Origin: Roseivivax sp. GX 12232
Lineage (GTDB): Bacteria > Pseudomonadota > Alphaproteobacteria > Rhodobacterales > Rhodobacteraceae
DNA: 64,000 nucleotides
Direction: 5' to 3'
Assembly: GCF_021272185.1 (NCBI RefSeq)
Contig: NZ_JAJSEC010000008.1
Location: forward strand, 124,001 to 188,000
In this document: positions 1 to 9,032 of the stretch, one piece after another
How positions within the stretch are numbered: the first letter of the stretch is position 1
Layout: every line of letters starts with the position of its first letter
Translations under genes and position numbers: made by a program
The notes under the pieces: model-generated
What the model was told of the DNA's origin: nothing
Seen by the model: only the letters and a program-made list of their open reading frames with translations
Databases searched by the model: none

Positions 1-44
1 CCGATCTTGACGACGACCCGGGCCGCCTCGCTCAGGGCTGCCAT
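1..44 (-). CDS. proB: Glutamate 5-kinase, N-terminal fragment (cut by window edge)
   Basis: Only the first 14 or so codons are inside the window. They read [15 protein letters not shown], which fits the start of glutamate 5-kinase (the first enzyme of proline synthesis, phosphorylating glutamate), whose N-terminal phosphate-binding strand is typically RVVVKIGS. The ATG overlaps the last 13 bases of obgE, so the two are almost certainly translationally coupled; obgE-proB adjacency is common in this bacterial group. The identification rests on a very short stretch plus gene order. Confidence 0.6.
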   Translation of the reverse strand, partial: MAALSEAARVVVKI

Positions 45-1084
45 CCGCCGCGCTCCTGCTCCTCGTCCTCGCGGTCCTCGCGGCGGCGCAGGGCGCGGGT
101 CTCCTCGACCTCGGCCTTGAGCGCGCGCAAGACGCCGGTTACCCCGTCGCCCGAGATGCCCGACATGGTGAAGACGCGGCACTGCGCGACCTCCTCGAGC
201 TCCTCGCGCAGGAAGGCGCGCTCTTCGTCGTCCATGGCGTCGACCTTGTTGAGGACGGTGATCCGCGGCTTGTCGGCCAGCCCCGCGCCATATTCCTCGA
301 TCTCGTTGATGATCGTGCGGTAATCTTCCAGGAGCGAGCCCGAGGTGCCGTCGACCAGGTGCAGCAGCGCCGCGCAGCGCTCCACGTGGCCGAGGAACAG
401 ATCGCCGAGCCCGCGGCCCTCATGCGCGCCCTCGATCAGACCGGGGATGTCAGCCACGACAAATTCCACGTTGTCGACGCCCACCACCCCGAGGTTGGGG
501 TGCAGCGTGGTGAAGGGATAATCCGCGATCTTCGGCCGGGCGTTGGAGGTCGCCGCCAGGAAGGTCGACTTGCCGGCGTTCGGCAGGCCCAGGAGCCCGA
601 CGTCGGCGATCAGCTTCAGCCGCAGCCAGAGCGTGCGTTCGACCCCGGCCTGGCCGGGATTGGCCCGGCGCGGCGCCTGGTTGGTGGCGCTCTTGAAGTG
701 GATGTTGCCCCAGCCGCCGTTGCCGCCGCGCGCGAGCTGCACGCGCTGGCCCAGCTCGGCCAGGTCGGCGATCACCGTCTCCTGGTCCTCGTCGAGGATC
801 TCGGTGCCGACCGGCACCCGCAACACGATGTCGCCGCCGTCGCGCCCGGTGCGCTGGCGGCCCATGCCCTGCTTGCCGTTCTCGGCGAAGTAATGCTGCT
901 GGTAGCGGAAATCGATCAGCGTGTTCAGCCCGTCGACGGCCTCGGCCCAGACCGAGCCGCCCGAACCGCCGTCGCCGCCATCCGGCCCGCCGTATTCGAT
1001 ATACTTCTCGCGCCGGAAGCTCGCCGCCCCCGCGCCGCCGGAGCCGGAGCGGATGTAGACCTTGCAGAGGTCGAGGAATTTCAT
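32..1084 (-). CDS. obgE: GTPase ObgE/CgtA
   Basis: A 350-aa Obg-family GTPase, an essential late 50S ribosome-assembly and stress GTPase of the cytoplasm. Residues 1-155 form the glycine-rich Obg fold, with [15 protein letters not shown] and the GGPDGGDGG turns. The G domain follows: G1 GLPNAGKST at 166-174, G3 DIPG at 212-215 and G4 NKVD at 279-282. The C-terminal tail is short, acidic and charged (about 325-350), as in other alphaproteobacterial Obg proteins. The ATG gives a full-length N-terminus starting [14 protein letters not shown], the family norm. The gene sits downstream of rplU-rpmA in the order rplU, rpmA, acetyltransferase, obgE, proB, a common bacterial neighbourhood. Confidence 0.97.
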   Translation of the reverse strand: MKFLDLCKVYIRSGSGGAGAASFRREKYIEYGGPDGGDGGSGGSVWAEAVDGLNTLIDFRYQQHYFAENGKQGMGRQRTGRDGGDIVLRVPVGTEILDEDQETVIADLAELGQRVQLARGGNGGWGNIHFKSATNQAPRRANPGQAGVERTLWLRLKLIADVGLLGLPNAGKSTFLAATSNARPKIADYPFTTLHPNLGVVGVDNVEFVVADIPGLIEGAHEGRGLGDLFLGHVERCAALLHLVDGTSGSLLEDYRTIINEIEEYGAGLADKPRITVLNKVDAMDDEERAFLREELEEVAQCRVFTMSGISGDGVTGVLRALKAEVEETRALRRREDREDEEQERGGWQP

Positions 1085-1164
1085 CGGGGCGCCCCTTGAG
1101 TGATGCGTCAGAGGCGATACTGGACAACGCCCGGTCCCTCAAGTCCCGGGCGCGTCCACGCCTC

Positions 1165-1704
1165 TCAGTCGAGTTTTTTCAGATAGGTCCAGGTCGGCAC
1201 CGTGGCCTGCCGCGCGATGCAGAAGACCTCGGCATCGCCGATGTAGTCGAAGCCGCAGTTCACCAGCACCCGCGCCGAGGCGACATTGTCCTGGAAGACC
1301 GTGGCGAACATCGTGGCGTTCTGCATCGGGTTGGCCTCGACCAGCGCCTGCACGGCGTCCGAGGCGAGCCCGGTGTTCCAGAAGGCCGGCGCCACCCAGT
1401 AGCCGATCTCGGACTGGTTGCGGTCCATGCGCTTTAGCGCGATCACACCCATCAGCTCGGGCGCATCCATGCGCTGGCCGTCGATGGCCCAGATGTCCTC
1501 GGTCCGGTCGGGGGCCTGGGCGCGGGCGATATAGGCCTCGGCGGCGCCCGGCGGATAGGGATGCGGGATCGCCCCGGTCATGCAGGCCACGCGCTTGTCC
1601 CCGGCGTAAAGCTCGATCAGGCCCTGATCCGAGCGGCGCAGCGGGCGCAGCTGGAACCGGTCCGTGTCGATGACGGGCTGGGCGAGGGTCTGGTCGAGGC
1701 TCAT
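1165..1704 (-). CDS. GNAT family N-acetyltransferase (RimJ/RimL type)
   Basis: A 179-aa single-domain acetyltransferase of the GNAT fold. The N-terminal strand RFQLRPLRRSDQGLIELY is typical of RimJ/RimL-like enzymes that acetylate protein N-termini or small amines. The central EIGYWVAPAFWNTGLASDA segment matches motif A around the acetyl-CoA pyrophosphate loop, although the canonical Q/RxxGxG/A is degenerate (NTGLAS). The ASARVLVNCGFDYIG segment is the motif B region. It lies between rpmA and obgE on the same strand; a good terminator separates it from rpmA. The substrate cannot be told from sequence. Confidence 0.85.
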   Translation of the reverse strand: MSLDQTLAQPVIDTDRFQLRPLRRSDQGLIELYAGDKRVACMTGAIPHPYPPGAAEAYIARAQAPDRTEDIWAIDGQRMDAPELMGVIALKRMDRNQSEIGYWVAPAFWNTGLASDAVQALVEANPMQNATMFATVFQDNVASARVLVNCGFDYIGDAEVFCIARQATVPTWTYLKKLD

Positions 1705-1845
1705 CGGGTTACTCCTCCGGGGGTCGGCGCCGCTCCTCCACGGCTACCGGGATGCCTTAGTATCTGGGTGCGGACGGGGCACATGTCATCGCCCTATCCG
1801 GGAAAAATGTCTTAACGCGTCCCGTCAGGTGCCTGATCCGGAACG

Positions 1846-1876
1846 AAAAAGGGGACCGGCGGTATCGCCGATCCCC
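1846..1876 (-). terminator. Rho-independent terminator of rplU-rpmA
   Basis: Read on the minus strand, a stem GGGGATCGGCG / CGCCGGTCCCC with one G-U pair and a 4-base loop (plus-strand 1851-1876) is followed by five Ts (1846-1850). It lies 28 bases past the rpmA stop, so it should end the two-gene ribosomal protein operon and insulate the acetyltransferase gene. Confidence 0.85.
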
Positions 1877-1903
1877 CTGCTTTTCGCTGCATGCCGGGTC
1901 GGC

Positions 1904-2173
1904 TTACTCAGCGGCCTCCGCCTTGGGAAGCACGGATACGAAGGTGCGGCCCTTGAACCCCTTGCGGAAGTTCACGGCGCCCTCGGTGGTCGCAAAGAGG
2001 GTGTGGTCCTTGCCGATGCTCACGCCCGCGCCGGGATAGAACTTCGTGCCGCGCTGGCGGACGATGATGTTGCCCGGGATGGCGCTCTGGCCGCCGTACA
2101 GCTTCACGCCGAGGCGACGACCGGCAGAGTCGCGACCGTTGCGGGAGGAACCGCCTGCTTTTTTGTGTGCCAT
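1904..2173 (-). CDS. rpmA: 50S ribosomal protein L27
   Basis: An 89-aa bacterial L27, a large-subunit protein reaching toward the peptidyl transferase centre. It begins [22 protein letters not shown], the invariant L27 N-terminus without the cleavable extension found in Firmicutes, and continues with the [15 protein letters not shown] core. Length matches the family. It lies 28 bases downstream of rplU and is followed by a strong terminator, so the two form a classical L21-L27 operon. Confidence 0.98.
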   Translation of the reverse strand: MAHKKAGGSSRNGRDSAGRRLGVKLYGGQSAIPGNIIVRQRGTKFYPGAGVSIGKDHTLFATTEGAVNFRKGFKGRTFVSVLPKAEAAE

Positions 2174-2201
2174 TGGTAAATCTCCTTGATCTTGCCGGCT
2201 C

Positions 2202-2852
2202 TTACGAGCGCGCCTTGGCCTCTTCGACCCACTCCGGCTTCACCTTCACCGCGTCGAAGCTGTCGACGTCGAGGGTGGCGAGCTGGGCGAAGGTCAGGAT
2301 GCCCGCTTCGTTCAGTTTCTTCTCGGCCGCGGGGCCGATGCCGTTGATCTCTTTCAGGTCGTCCTTCGCGCCTTCGGCGACGGCGGCCTTGGGCGCGGAT
2401 TTCTCCTGCGCCGCGTCGTTCTTCACGCGGGCCTTCATGTCGGCCTGCTCGGCACGGTTGGCGGTGTAGCGGCTTTCGCCTTCGCCGCGCGGCAGGACGC
2501 CGGCGCCGACCGCGGCCTTCACGCCCGACTTGTCCGCGCCCGAGGCGAGGATGTCGGTCACGCGGATCATCGTCAGCTGCTGACGGTGGCCCTTGGTGCG
2601 CTTCGACGAATGTTTCCGGCGGCGCTTCACGAAGTGGATGACCTTGTCACCCTTGATCTGGTCGACGATCTCGGCCTGCACGGCCGCGCCATCGACGAAG
2701 GGGGCGCCGACCGTCAGGTCATCGCCGCCCAGCATGAGAATCTCGTTGAACTGGACCTTGTCGCCAGCATCGGCCGCGAGCTTTTCGATCCGCAGGGTGT
2801 CGCCTGCCTGGACCTTGTACTGCTTGCCGCCGGTCTTCATCACCGCGAACAT
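2202..2852 (-). CDS. rplU: 50S ribosomal protein L21 with C-terminal helix-hairpin-helix extension
   Basis: A 216-aa protein. Residues 1-103 are ordinary L21 ([18 protein letters not shown], then [19 protein letters not shown]), the 23S rRNA-binding subunit protein. Beyond that is an extension of about 110 residues, alanine/lysine rich at first and ending in a helix-hairpin-helix-like segment ([17 protein letters not shown], about residues 169-186). Canonical L21 is 100-105 aa, so the protein is doubled in length. As I recall, such tails occur in Rhodobacterales L21; their function is not established. It is the first gene of the rplU-rpmA operon. Confidence 0.95.
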   Translation of the reverse strand: MFAVMKTGGKQYKVQAGDTLRIEKLAADAGDKVQFNEILMLGGDDLTVGAPFVDGAAVQAEIVDQIKGDKVIHFVKRRRKHSSKRTKGHRQQLTMIRVTDILASGADKSGVKAAVGAGVLPRGEGESRYTANRAEQADMKARVKNDAAQEKSAPKAAVAEGAKDDLKEINGIGPAAEKKLNEAGILTFAQLATLDVDSFDAVKVKPEWVEEAKARS

Positions 2853-2963
2853 ACGCGTCTTCCTTGTCTTCTACCGCGTTCTTCGGCCCCGGGAGCACTC
2901 CCGGTCGTTCTGGGGTCGGACCCCGCCTCGAACAGCGCGCCCTGGCGGGCGTCGTTGGGTTTA

Positions 2964-2996
2964 AAAACGACAATCGGGGCCGTGGCCCCGTTGTCA
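2964..2996 (-). terminator. Terminator of the DUF2059 gene
   Basis: On the minus strand the stem GACAACGGGGCC / GGCCCCGATTGTC, with one bulged base and a 2-base loop, is followed by CG and five Ts (plus-strand 2964-2968). It lies 107 bases beyond the stop of the DUF2059 gene and upstream of rplU, so it should separate the two transcription units. Confidence 0.75.
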
Positions 2997-3102
2997 GAGC
3001 CCCGCGTATGCCGCCCTCGGCCCTGCATGTCAAGCGCCGCAGGGGCGTTGCGGGGGCTTTTTCGCCCGCGCGCGGGGGCGGGCCCGCAGGGCCCGGTCCG
3101 CC

Positions 3103-3921
3103 TCAGAGGTCGGTGCCTGCCATCTGCCCTGCCGCGGCCAGTCCCATGGCATAAGAGATGTCGTTATACATCTGGTTAAAGCCCGAGAAGAGCGCCCGGT
3201 TCAGCGCCCCGCCCTCGGGGCTTTCGGACATCTCCACATAGGCGCCCAGTTCCTCGGAGCTGAGCGGGCCATAGGCCATGAGCAGGTAGCCGTGCACCCA
3301 TTCCACCGTGTCGGCGCGCGTCTCTTCCTCCTGCCCCCAGATGTCGGACAGCATCTCGGCCTCGCCCATCTCCAGCGCGCCGCCGTCGGCCAGCCCCTCG
3401 TAGAAGGCGAAGGAGGCATTGAGCGCGCCCGAGACGTTCTGCTCCACCAGGTCGTTGACCTCGATGAAGCGCGAGACCTGCGCGAGCCGCGCGTCCTCGG
3501 TCCCGGCCAGCTCGGCGTAGCGGTCGCGGGCGGCCTCCTCGACCTCGCTGTCGAGCATGGCGCGGCGGGCCTCGATCTCGAGGGTCACCACCTCCTGCCC
3601 GAGGTCCGAGGAGAAGAAGTCGATCAGCGGCTCGATCTCCTCCGCCGTCAGCTCTTCGTCGAAGCCCGCGCGCACCGCGGCGCGCATGGTGCCCATGTCG
3701 TAGATCCGGTCGACCGCCTGGTCCCAGCCGCGGGTCGGCCCGCCGAACATCTCCTGCGCAAGCGTGTCGCCGTAGTCGAGCCCCTCGGCGCGCATGACCG
3801 TCAGCGTCTCCTCGATGCGCAGCGCCTCGAGGAGGTCGTCGACCGGCGCGGCGGCCAGCGGGGCGGCCAGCGGAAGGGTCAGAAGCGCGAGGGCCGCGGG
3901 GGCGAAGGCGCGTTGGCTCAT
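3103..3921 (-). CDS. DUF2059 domain-containing exported protein
   Basis: A 272-aa protein from the ATG that begins MSQRAFAPAALALLTLPLAA. The first 24 residues make a Sec signal peptide (cleavage probably after PLAAA), so it should be periplasmic. The remainder is almost entirely helical and acidic and carries the C-terminal helical segment typical of DUF2059 proteins (residues about 75-150, including the LIDFFSSDLGQEVV stretch). An in-frame start 35 codons upstream would destroy the signal peptide and is rejected. The biochemical role is unknown. The gene is monocistronic with its own terminator, upstream of tRNA-Ser on the other strand. Confidence 0.8.
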   Translation of the reverse strand: MSQRAFAPAALALLTLPLAAPLAAAPVDDLLEALRIEETLTVMRAEGLDYGDTLAQEMFGGPTRGWDQAVDRIYDMGTMRAAVRAGFDEELTAEEIEPLIDFFSSDLGQEVVTLEIEARRAMLDSEVEEAARDRYAELAGTEDARLAQVSRFIEVNDLVEQNVSGALNASFAFYEGLADGGALEMGEAEMLSDIWGQEEETRADTVEWVHGYLLMAYGPLSSEELGAYVEMSESPEGGALNRALFSGFNQMYNDISYAMGLAAAGQMAGTDL

Positions 3922-4067
3922 GGGGCTGTCCTTGTCATGCTGCCCTTCACAGATACGGCGCGCGGGGGCGTTTTCCAAGAACCCGCAGGGGGCAGTGAAA
4001 TTTTCCGCATTGCCCGGGTTGCACACCCCCGCAGCCTTCGTTACATCGCCGCCTCACAGACCCCCGC

Positions 4068-4157
4068 GGAGAGGTGCCGGAGTGGTCGAACGGGGCGGTC
4101 TCGAAAACCGTTGACCCTTCACGGGGTCCGAGGGTTCGAATCCCTCTCTCTCCGCCA
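4068..4157 (+). tRNA. tRNA-Ser (anticodon CGA)
   Basis: A 90-base class II tRNA. The acceptor stem GGAGAGG pairs with TCTCTCC, discriminator G is followed by an encoded CCA, and the T arm is GAGGG-TTCGAAT-CCCTC. The anticodon loop CTCGAAA gives anticodon CGA, reading UCG serine codons. The long variable arm around TTGACCCTTCACGGGGTCC is characteristic of tRNA-Ser. UCG is a heavily used serine codon in a genome this GC-rich. Confidence 0.95.
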
Positions 4158-4276
4158 CTATCCCTCCAGACAGACCACGTTTCTTCCCCGGCTTTCCGCC
4201 GAGGGCCATGGCCCTATGTGCCCGGCCCGGGCCACGCCTCGGCCACTGCGGCGGCATTTTTTCACCGCCGCACTTC

Positions 4277-4290
4277 TTGACATCTGTCAA
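4277..4290. promoter_or_regulatory. Candidate operator or -35 palindrome upstream of the TetR-RND operon
   Basis: TTGACA-TC-TGTCAA is a perfect 6-bp inverted repeat with a 2-base spacer, ending 21 bases before the ATG of the TetR-family gene. The left half doubles as a consensus -35 hexamer. Local autoregulators of RND pumps often bind such palindromes, so it is a natural candidate site for the product of the next gene. No clear -10 was seen. Confidence 0.45.
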
Positions 4291-4311
4291 AAAACTCCGA
4301 TTTCGCCTGCC

Positions 4312-4893
4312 ATGGACCCGCGCCGACACAGAACCCGGCTGCGCCTGCAGGCCGCCCTGCGCGCGCTTCTGGCCGAGAAGCCGCTTTCGACGATCTCGGT
4401 CGAGGCGCTGGCGCGCCGCGCCGGGACGACCCGCCAGAGCTTCTACAGCCATTACGGCGACCTGGCCTCGATGCTGGGCGACTACCTCGACGGGCTCCTG
4501 GCCGAGATCGAGCGCCGCAACCTCGAAATGTTCGGCGAGGGCGGCGATTGCCCCAGCTACGACGACCACCTGCGCAAGTTCACCCGGCTCTTCGGCGACC
4601 TCGACCGCGACGACCCGCGGCTGCATGCGCTTTTCGACGGGGTGCCGGGGCTCGCGCCCGAGGACCGCTTCGCCGAGCTGATCGAGACCCTGATGGGCCG
4701 GCTGCCCGCGGGCCCCGGCGTGCCCGACCCGCAGCTCCGGCGCATCGCCGCCCGCTTCTACACCGGCGCCTTCGTCGCCGTCTTGCGCGACTGGCTCCGC
4801 GCCCGGGAGCCGATCCCGCCGCACGAGCTGGCCGCCGCCTTCACATCGCTGGCCTTCGGCGGCTGGCCCGACGCCCCTCAGAGTGGAACCTGA
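4312..4893 (+). CDS. TetR/AcrR family transcriptional regulator of the adjacent RND pump
   Basis: A 193-aa one-component repressor. Residues 1-50 form the DNA-binding helix-turn-helix (STISVEALARRAGTTRQSFY, then the HYGDLASML start of helix 4), which is strongly conserved in TetR proteins. The rest is a helical ligand-binding and dimerisation domain without recognisable family features. The open frame continues far upstream, but the ATG at 4312 gives the normal TetR N-terminus MDPRRHRTRLRLQAALRALL. The stop is only 3 bases before the membrane-fusion gene, so it is first in an operon with the pump and probably autoregulates through the palindrome just upstream. Confidence 0.85.
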   Translation: MDPRRHRTRLRLQAALRALLAEKPLSTISVEALARRAGTTRQSFYSHYGDLASMLGDYLDGLLAEIERRNLEMFGEGGDCPSYDDHLRKFTRLFGDLDRDDPRLHALFDGVPGLAPEDRFAELIETLMGRLPAGPGVPDPQLRRIAARFYTGAFVAVLRDWLRAREPIPPHELAAAFTSLAFGGWPDAPQSGT

Positions 4894-4896
4894 CCC

Positions 4897-5979
4897 ATGT
4901 TGCATCGCCCCCTCCTCCGCCGGCTCCTGCCCCTTCTGCCCGCGCTTCTCCTGGATGCCGGCGCGCTCCAAGCCCAGACCGAGGCGCCCGAGGCCCCGCC
5001 GGTCCGGCCCGCCAAGATCATGACGCTGGGGGCCGATGCCGCCGCCATCTCGCGCGAGTTCTTCGGCCGGGTCGCCGCCAAGGAGACGGTCGAGCTGGCC
5101 TTCCAGGTCAGCGGCCAGATCGCCCGGCTGCCGGTCACCGAGGGCGAGACCTATGACGCGGGCACCCTGCTGGCCGAACTCGACCTCGAGCCGCTGGAGC
5201 GCAACGTGCGCCAGGCCGAGGTGCAGCTCAATAAGGCCCAGCGCGACCTCGACCGGCTCGAGAACCTCTCGAGCGCGACGGTCTCGGCGGTGCAGATCGA
5301 GGACGCCCGCACCCAGCGCGACCTGGCGCAGATCTCGCTGGAGAACGCCCAGAACAGCCTCGACGACGCCAGCCTGCACGCGCCTTTCGACGCGCTGATC
5401 GTGCGGCGGCTGGCGGCGGAGTTCGCCACCGTCTCGGCGGGCCAGCCGGTGCTGCGGGTCTCGGACATGTCCGAGATCCGGGTCGACATCGACGTGCCTG
5501 AGGTGCTCTTCCGCCGCGCCCAGGACACCGACAGCGTCGAGTTCCGGGCCAGCCTGCCCGGCCGCGACGAAAGCTTCGCGCTGATCCCGCGCGAGTTCGA
5601 GGCCGAGACCGCCGACGTCGGCCAGACCTACCGCACCACGCTGGCCTTCGCCGAGGACCCGGGCGACTACGTGCTGCCCGGCTCCTCGGTCACGGTCACC
5701 GCCGAGGCGCGCTATGCCGGGCGCAGCCAGATCGTCGTGCCCGCCACCGCGCTGGTCTACCAGCCCGACCGCAGCCCCACGGTCATGGTCTTCACCCCCT
5801 CCGAGGAGGACGCCGACCGCGGCACCGTGCGCCAGACCCCGGTCGAGATCGAGATCCGCGACGACGGCCAGGTGGTCCTGACCGAGGGCCCCGAGGCCGG
5901 CACCGAGATCGTCATGGCCGGCGCCTCGATGCTGACCGACGGCCAGCGCGTCCGCCGCTTCACCGGCATCGGGGAGTAA
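4897..5979 (+). CDS. RND efflux membrane-fusion protein (HlyD/AcrA family)
   Basis: A 360-aa periplasmic adaptor linking an inner-membrane RND pump to an outer-membrane channel. It has an N-terminal signal sequence (LLPLLPALLLDAGALQAQ), a barrel-sandwich half-motif around ETVELAFQVSGQIARLPV, a short coiled-coil hairpin (about 95-145, AEVQLNKAQRDLDRLENL) and the returning lipoyl half (LHAPFDALIVRRLA). Beta-barrel and membrane-proximal domains follow. It is shorter than AcrA because of a short hairpin. It starts 3 bases after the TetR gene and ends 4 bases before the pump gene. Confidence 0.92.
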   Translation: MLHRPLLRRLLPLLPALLLDAGALQAQTEAPEAPPVRPAKIMTLGADAAAISREFFGRVAAKETVELAFQVSGQIARLPVTEGETYDAGTLLAELDLEPLERNVRQAEVQLNKAQRDLDRLENLSSATVSAVQIEDARTQRDLAQISLENAQNSLDDASLHAPFDALIVRRLAAEFATVSAGQPVLRVSDMSEIRVDIDVPEVLFRRAQDTDSVEFRASLPGRDESFALIPREFEAETADVGQTYRTTLAFAEDPGDYVLPGSSVTVTAEARYAGRSQIVVPATALVYQPDRSPTVMVFTPSEEDADRGTVRQTPVEIEIRDDGQVVLTEGPEAGTEIVMAGASMLTDGQRVRRFTGIGE

Positions 5980-5983
5980 GCCC

Positions 5984-8900
5984 ATGTCCATCGCACGCGC
6001 CGCCATCGACCGGTCGCTCCTGACCTGGATGCTGATGATCGGCTGCCTCCTGGGCGGCCTCTGGGGCTTTGCCACCATGGGGCGGCTGGAGGATCCGGCC
6101 TTCACCATCAAATCCGCCGTGGTCTTCACCGAATACCCCGGCGCTTCCGCCGAACAGGTCGCCACCGAGGTCAGCGAGCCGCTGGAATCGGCGATCCAGC
6201 AGATGGCCGAGATCGACTTCATCACCTCGTCCAACAAGCCCGGGGTCAGCCGGATCACGGTGCAGATCGAATCGACCTACGACGGCACCGAGCTGCCGCA
6301 GATCTGGGACAAGCTGCGCAAACGGGTCGAGGACGCCCAGGCGCAGCTCCCGGGCGGCGCGGGCCCGAGCCGGGTCAACGACAACTTCGGCGACGTCTAC
6401 GGCATCTTCTACGGGGTCACCGCCCCAGGCTTCACCGACGCCGAGATCCACGACCTCGGCGATTACCTCCGCCGCGAGCTTCTGACCGTGGAGGGCGTCG
6501 CCGACGTGGCGCTGGCGGGCCTGCCCGAGGAACGCATCTTCGTGGAGCCCAACAAGGCGCTGATCACCAACCTCGGGCTGCCGCCCGGGGCCATCGCCCA
6601 GGCCATCTCGAACTCCAATGCGGTCTCGGACGCGGGCTCGGTCACGCAGTCCGGCCAGGAGGTGCGCATCGACGCCCCAGAGGGCTCGGGCACCGTCGAC
6701 GACATCCGCAGCCTGACCATCGGGGTCAACGGCGAGGTGGTCGAGATCACCGACTTCGCGCGGGTCTACCGCGACCGGGTGGCCGAACCCTCGACGGTGA
6801 TCCGCTTCGACGGCACCGAGGCCTTCACCCTCGGCGTCTCGGGCAAGGAGGGCGAGAACATCGTCGACGTCGGCCGCGCGGTCGACGCCAAGCTCGACGC
6901 GCTGGAGCCCGACATCCCGCTGGGCGTCAGCCTGCACCCGATCTACCAGCAGCACGTCGTCGTCGACGAAGCCTCGACGAGCTTCCTTCTGAACCTCGCG
7001 CTTTCGGTGTCGATCGTGGTGGTGGTGCTGGCGCTTTTCATGGGCTGGCGCGCGGCGGTCGTGGTGGGCAGCACGCTCCTGCTCACCGTCGTCGGCACGC
7101 TGTTCTTCATGGCCCTGGCCGATCTGCAGATGCAGCGGATCTCGCTCGGGGCGCTGATCATCGCCATGGGCATGCTGGTCGACAACGCCATCGTGGTGGC
7201 CGAGGGCATGCAGGGCGACATGGACCAGGGCAAATCCTCGCGCGAGGCGGCCTCGGATGTCGCGGGCAAGACGCAGATCCCGCTGCTGGGGGCGACCGTG
7301 ATCGGCATCATGGCCTTCGCGGGCATCGGCCTCTCGCCCGATGCGACGGGCGAGTTCCTCTTCTCGCTCTTCGCGGTGATCGGGATCTCGCTTCTGTTGT
7401 CCTGGGTGCTGGCGATCACCGCCACGCCGCTCATGGCCCATTACGTCTTCAAGCGCGGTTCGGGCGAAGGCGGAGATCCCTACGGCGGGCCGATCTTCCG
7501 GGCCTATGGCGCGGTGCTGCGCGGCGCGCTGCGGGTGCGCTGGCTGGTCATCGCCGGCCTCGTGGCGTTGACGGTGGTCTGCTACTGGGGCTTCGGCCAG
7601 GTGAAGCAGCAGTTCTTCCCCGACAGCAACACGCCGATCTTCTACGTCCACTACAAGCTGCCGCAGGGCGCCAGCATCAACCAGACCGCCGCTGACATGG
7701 AGGTGCTGGAGGGCTGGCTCGACGAGCGGGAGGACGTGGTCTCGGTCGCGACCTTCGTGGGCGGCGGGGCGACGCGCTTCATGCTGACCTATGCGCCCGA
7801 GGAATCGCTGCCGACCTACGGCCACCTGGTGATCCGCACCGAGGCGCTCGAGGACATCCCGCCCCTGCGCGACGCGCTCGAGGACTTCGGGCGCAGCGCC
7901 CTGCCCCAGGGCGAGTTCCGCACCGAGCGGCTGGCCTTCGGCCCCGGCGGCGGCGCGCCCATCGCGGTGCGCTTCTCGGGCGCCGACGCCAATGTCCTGC
8001 GCGAGCTGGCCGCCGAGGCCAGCGACCGGATGCGCGCGGCCACCGACCAGGTCCAGGACCTGCGCACCGATTGGCGCGAGCGCGAACTGGTGCTGCGCCC
8101 GGCCTATGCCGAGGCCCGCGCCCAGACCGCCGGGGTCGCCCGCGAGGACCTGGCCACCGCCTTCCTCACCGCGACCGATGGCGCCCGCGCGGGCGTCTAC
8201 CGCGAGGAGGACCGGCTGATCCCGATCCTGGTGCGGATGCCCGGCGGCTCGGAAACCGGCGCCGAACACCTGATCGACCAGGTGGTCTATTCGGAGGCCG
8301 CGCAGAGCTTCATCCCGGTCGAGCAGATCATCGACGGCTTCGACCACGGCGTCGAGGACACGCTGATCCAGCGCCGCAACCGGGTGCCCACGATCACCGT
8401 GGAGGCGGGCGTGCCCGCGGGCGTCAACGCCTCGGCGGTCTTCACCGAGATCCGCCCGGAGATCGAGGCCATGGAGCTGCCCGACGGCTACGCGATGGAA
8501 TGGGGCGGCGAGTTCGAAAGCTCGAGCGAGGCGCAGGAAAGCCTCGGCCAGCAGCTGCCCCTGTCGCTGATCATCATGGTGGTGATCTCGATCCTGCTCT
8601 TCGGGCGGTTGCGCCAGCCGCTGATCATCTGGCTCCTGGTGCCGATGGCGGTGAACGGCGTGGCGATCGGGCTCTTGGGGACAGGGCTGCCCTTCTCCTT
8701 CACCGCGCTTCTGGGGCTCCTGTCGCTCTCGGGGATGCTGATCAAGAACGGCATCGTCCTGGTCGAGGAAATCGACCTCACCCGCGCCGAGGGCCTGCCC
8801 TTCCGCGAGGCCATCGTGCGCGCCTCGACCTCGCGTCTGCGCCCGGTGGTGCTGGCGGCGGGCACGACGATCCTGGGGATGATCCCGCTCCTGTGGGACG

Positions 8901-9028
8901 CCTTCTTCGCCTCGATGGCGGTGACGATCATGGGCGGGCTCGGCTTCGCCTCGGTGCTGACGCTGATCGCGGCGCCGGTGGTCTATTCGCTGATGTTCCC
9001 CAAGGCCGACCGCGCGGCCCGGGCCTGA
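5984..9028 (+). CDS. RND family efflux transporter permease
   Basis: A 1014-aa inner-membrane, proton-driven drug/solute exporter. It has the duplicated RND architecture: TM1 near 15-35, a large periplasmic loop, a TM2-6 block at about 335-465 with the proton-relay motif GMLVDNAIVVAEG near 395-407, then a second loop and the C-terminal TM block from about 860. That block includes SGMLIKNGIVLVEEID and LRPVVLAAGTTILGMIPLL. The sequence resembles the shorter VexF/multidrug subgroup more than AcrB. No outer-membrane factor is encoded nearby, so an unlinked TolC-like channel must be used. Last gene of the tetR-MFP-RND operon. Confidence 0.95.
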   Translation: MSIARAAIDRSLLTWMLMIGCLLGGLWGFATMGRLEDPAFTIKSAVVFTEYPGASAEQVATEVSEPLESAIQQMAEIDFITSSNKPGVSRITVQIESTYDGTELPQIWDKLRKRVEDAQAQLPGGAGPSRVNDNFGDVYGIFYGVTAPGFTDAEIHDLGDYLRRELLTVEGVADVALAGLPEERIFVEPNKALITNLGLPPGAIAQAISNSNAVSDAGSVTQSGQEVRIDAPEGSGTVDDIRSLTIGVNGEVVEITDFARVYRDRVAEPSTVIRFDGTEAFTLGVSGKEGENIVDVGRAVDAKLDALEPDIPLGVSLHPIYQQHVVVDEASTSFLLNLALSVSIVVVVLALFMGWRAAVVVGSTLLLTVVGTLFFMALADLQMQRISLGALIIAMGMLVDNAIVVAEGMQGDMDQGKSSREAASDVAGKTQIPLLGATVIGIMAFAGIGLSPDATGEFLFSLFAVIGISLLLSWVLAITATPLMAHYVFKRGSGEGGDPYGGPIFRAYGAVLRGALRVRWLVIAGLVALTVVCYWGFGQVKQQFFPDSNTPIFYVHYKLPQGASINQTAADMEVLEGWLDEREDVVSVATFVGGGATRFMLTYAPEESLPTYGHLVIRTEALEDIPPLRDALEDFGRSALPQGEFRTERLAFGPGGGAPIAVRFSGADANVLRELAAEASDRMRAATDQVQDLRTDWRERELVLRPAYAEARAQTAGVAREDLATAFLTATDGARAGVYREEDRLIPILVRMPGGSETGAEHLIDQVVYSEAAQSFIPVEQIIDGFDHGVEDTLIQRRNRVPTITVEAGVPAGVNASAVFTEIRPEIEAMELPDGYAMEWGGEFESSSEAQESLGQQLPLSLIIMVVISILLFGRLRQPLIIWLLVPMAVNGVAIGLLGTGLPFSFTALLGLLSLSGMLIKNGIVLVEEIDLTRAEGLPFREAIVRASTSRLRPVVLAAGTTILGMIPLLWDAFFASMAVTIMGGLGFASVLTLIAAPVVYSLMFPKADRAARA

Positions 9029-9032
9029 ACCT

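Noticed and set aside
3922-4026. Longer N-terminus for the DUF2059 protein
   Set aside because: The extra 35 residues would destroy an otherwise good signal peptide; the internal ATG is preferred.
4054-6258. 734-codon frame opposite the TetR and membrane-fusion genes
   Set aside because: Covers a tRNA gene and two well-supported genes; composition typical of antisense artefact.
5960-8347. Long open frame antisense to the RND pump
   Set aside because: In GC-rich DNA the opposite strand of a real gene often stays open; its translation is Arg/Asp/His/Gly-rich and has no family resemblance, while the plus-strand pump is clear.
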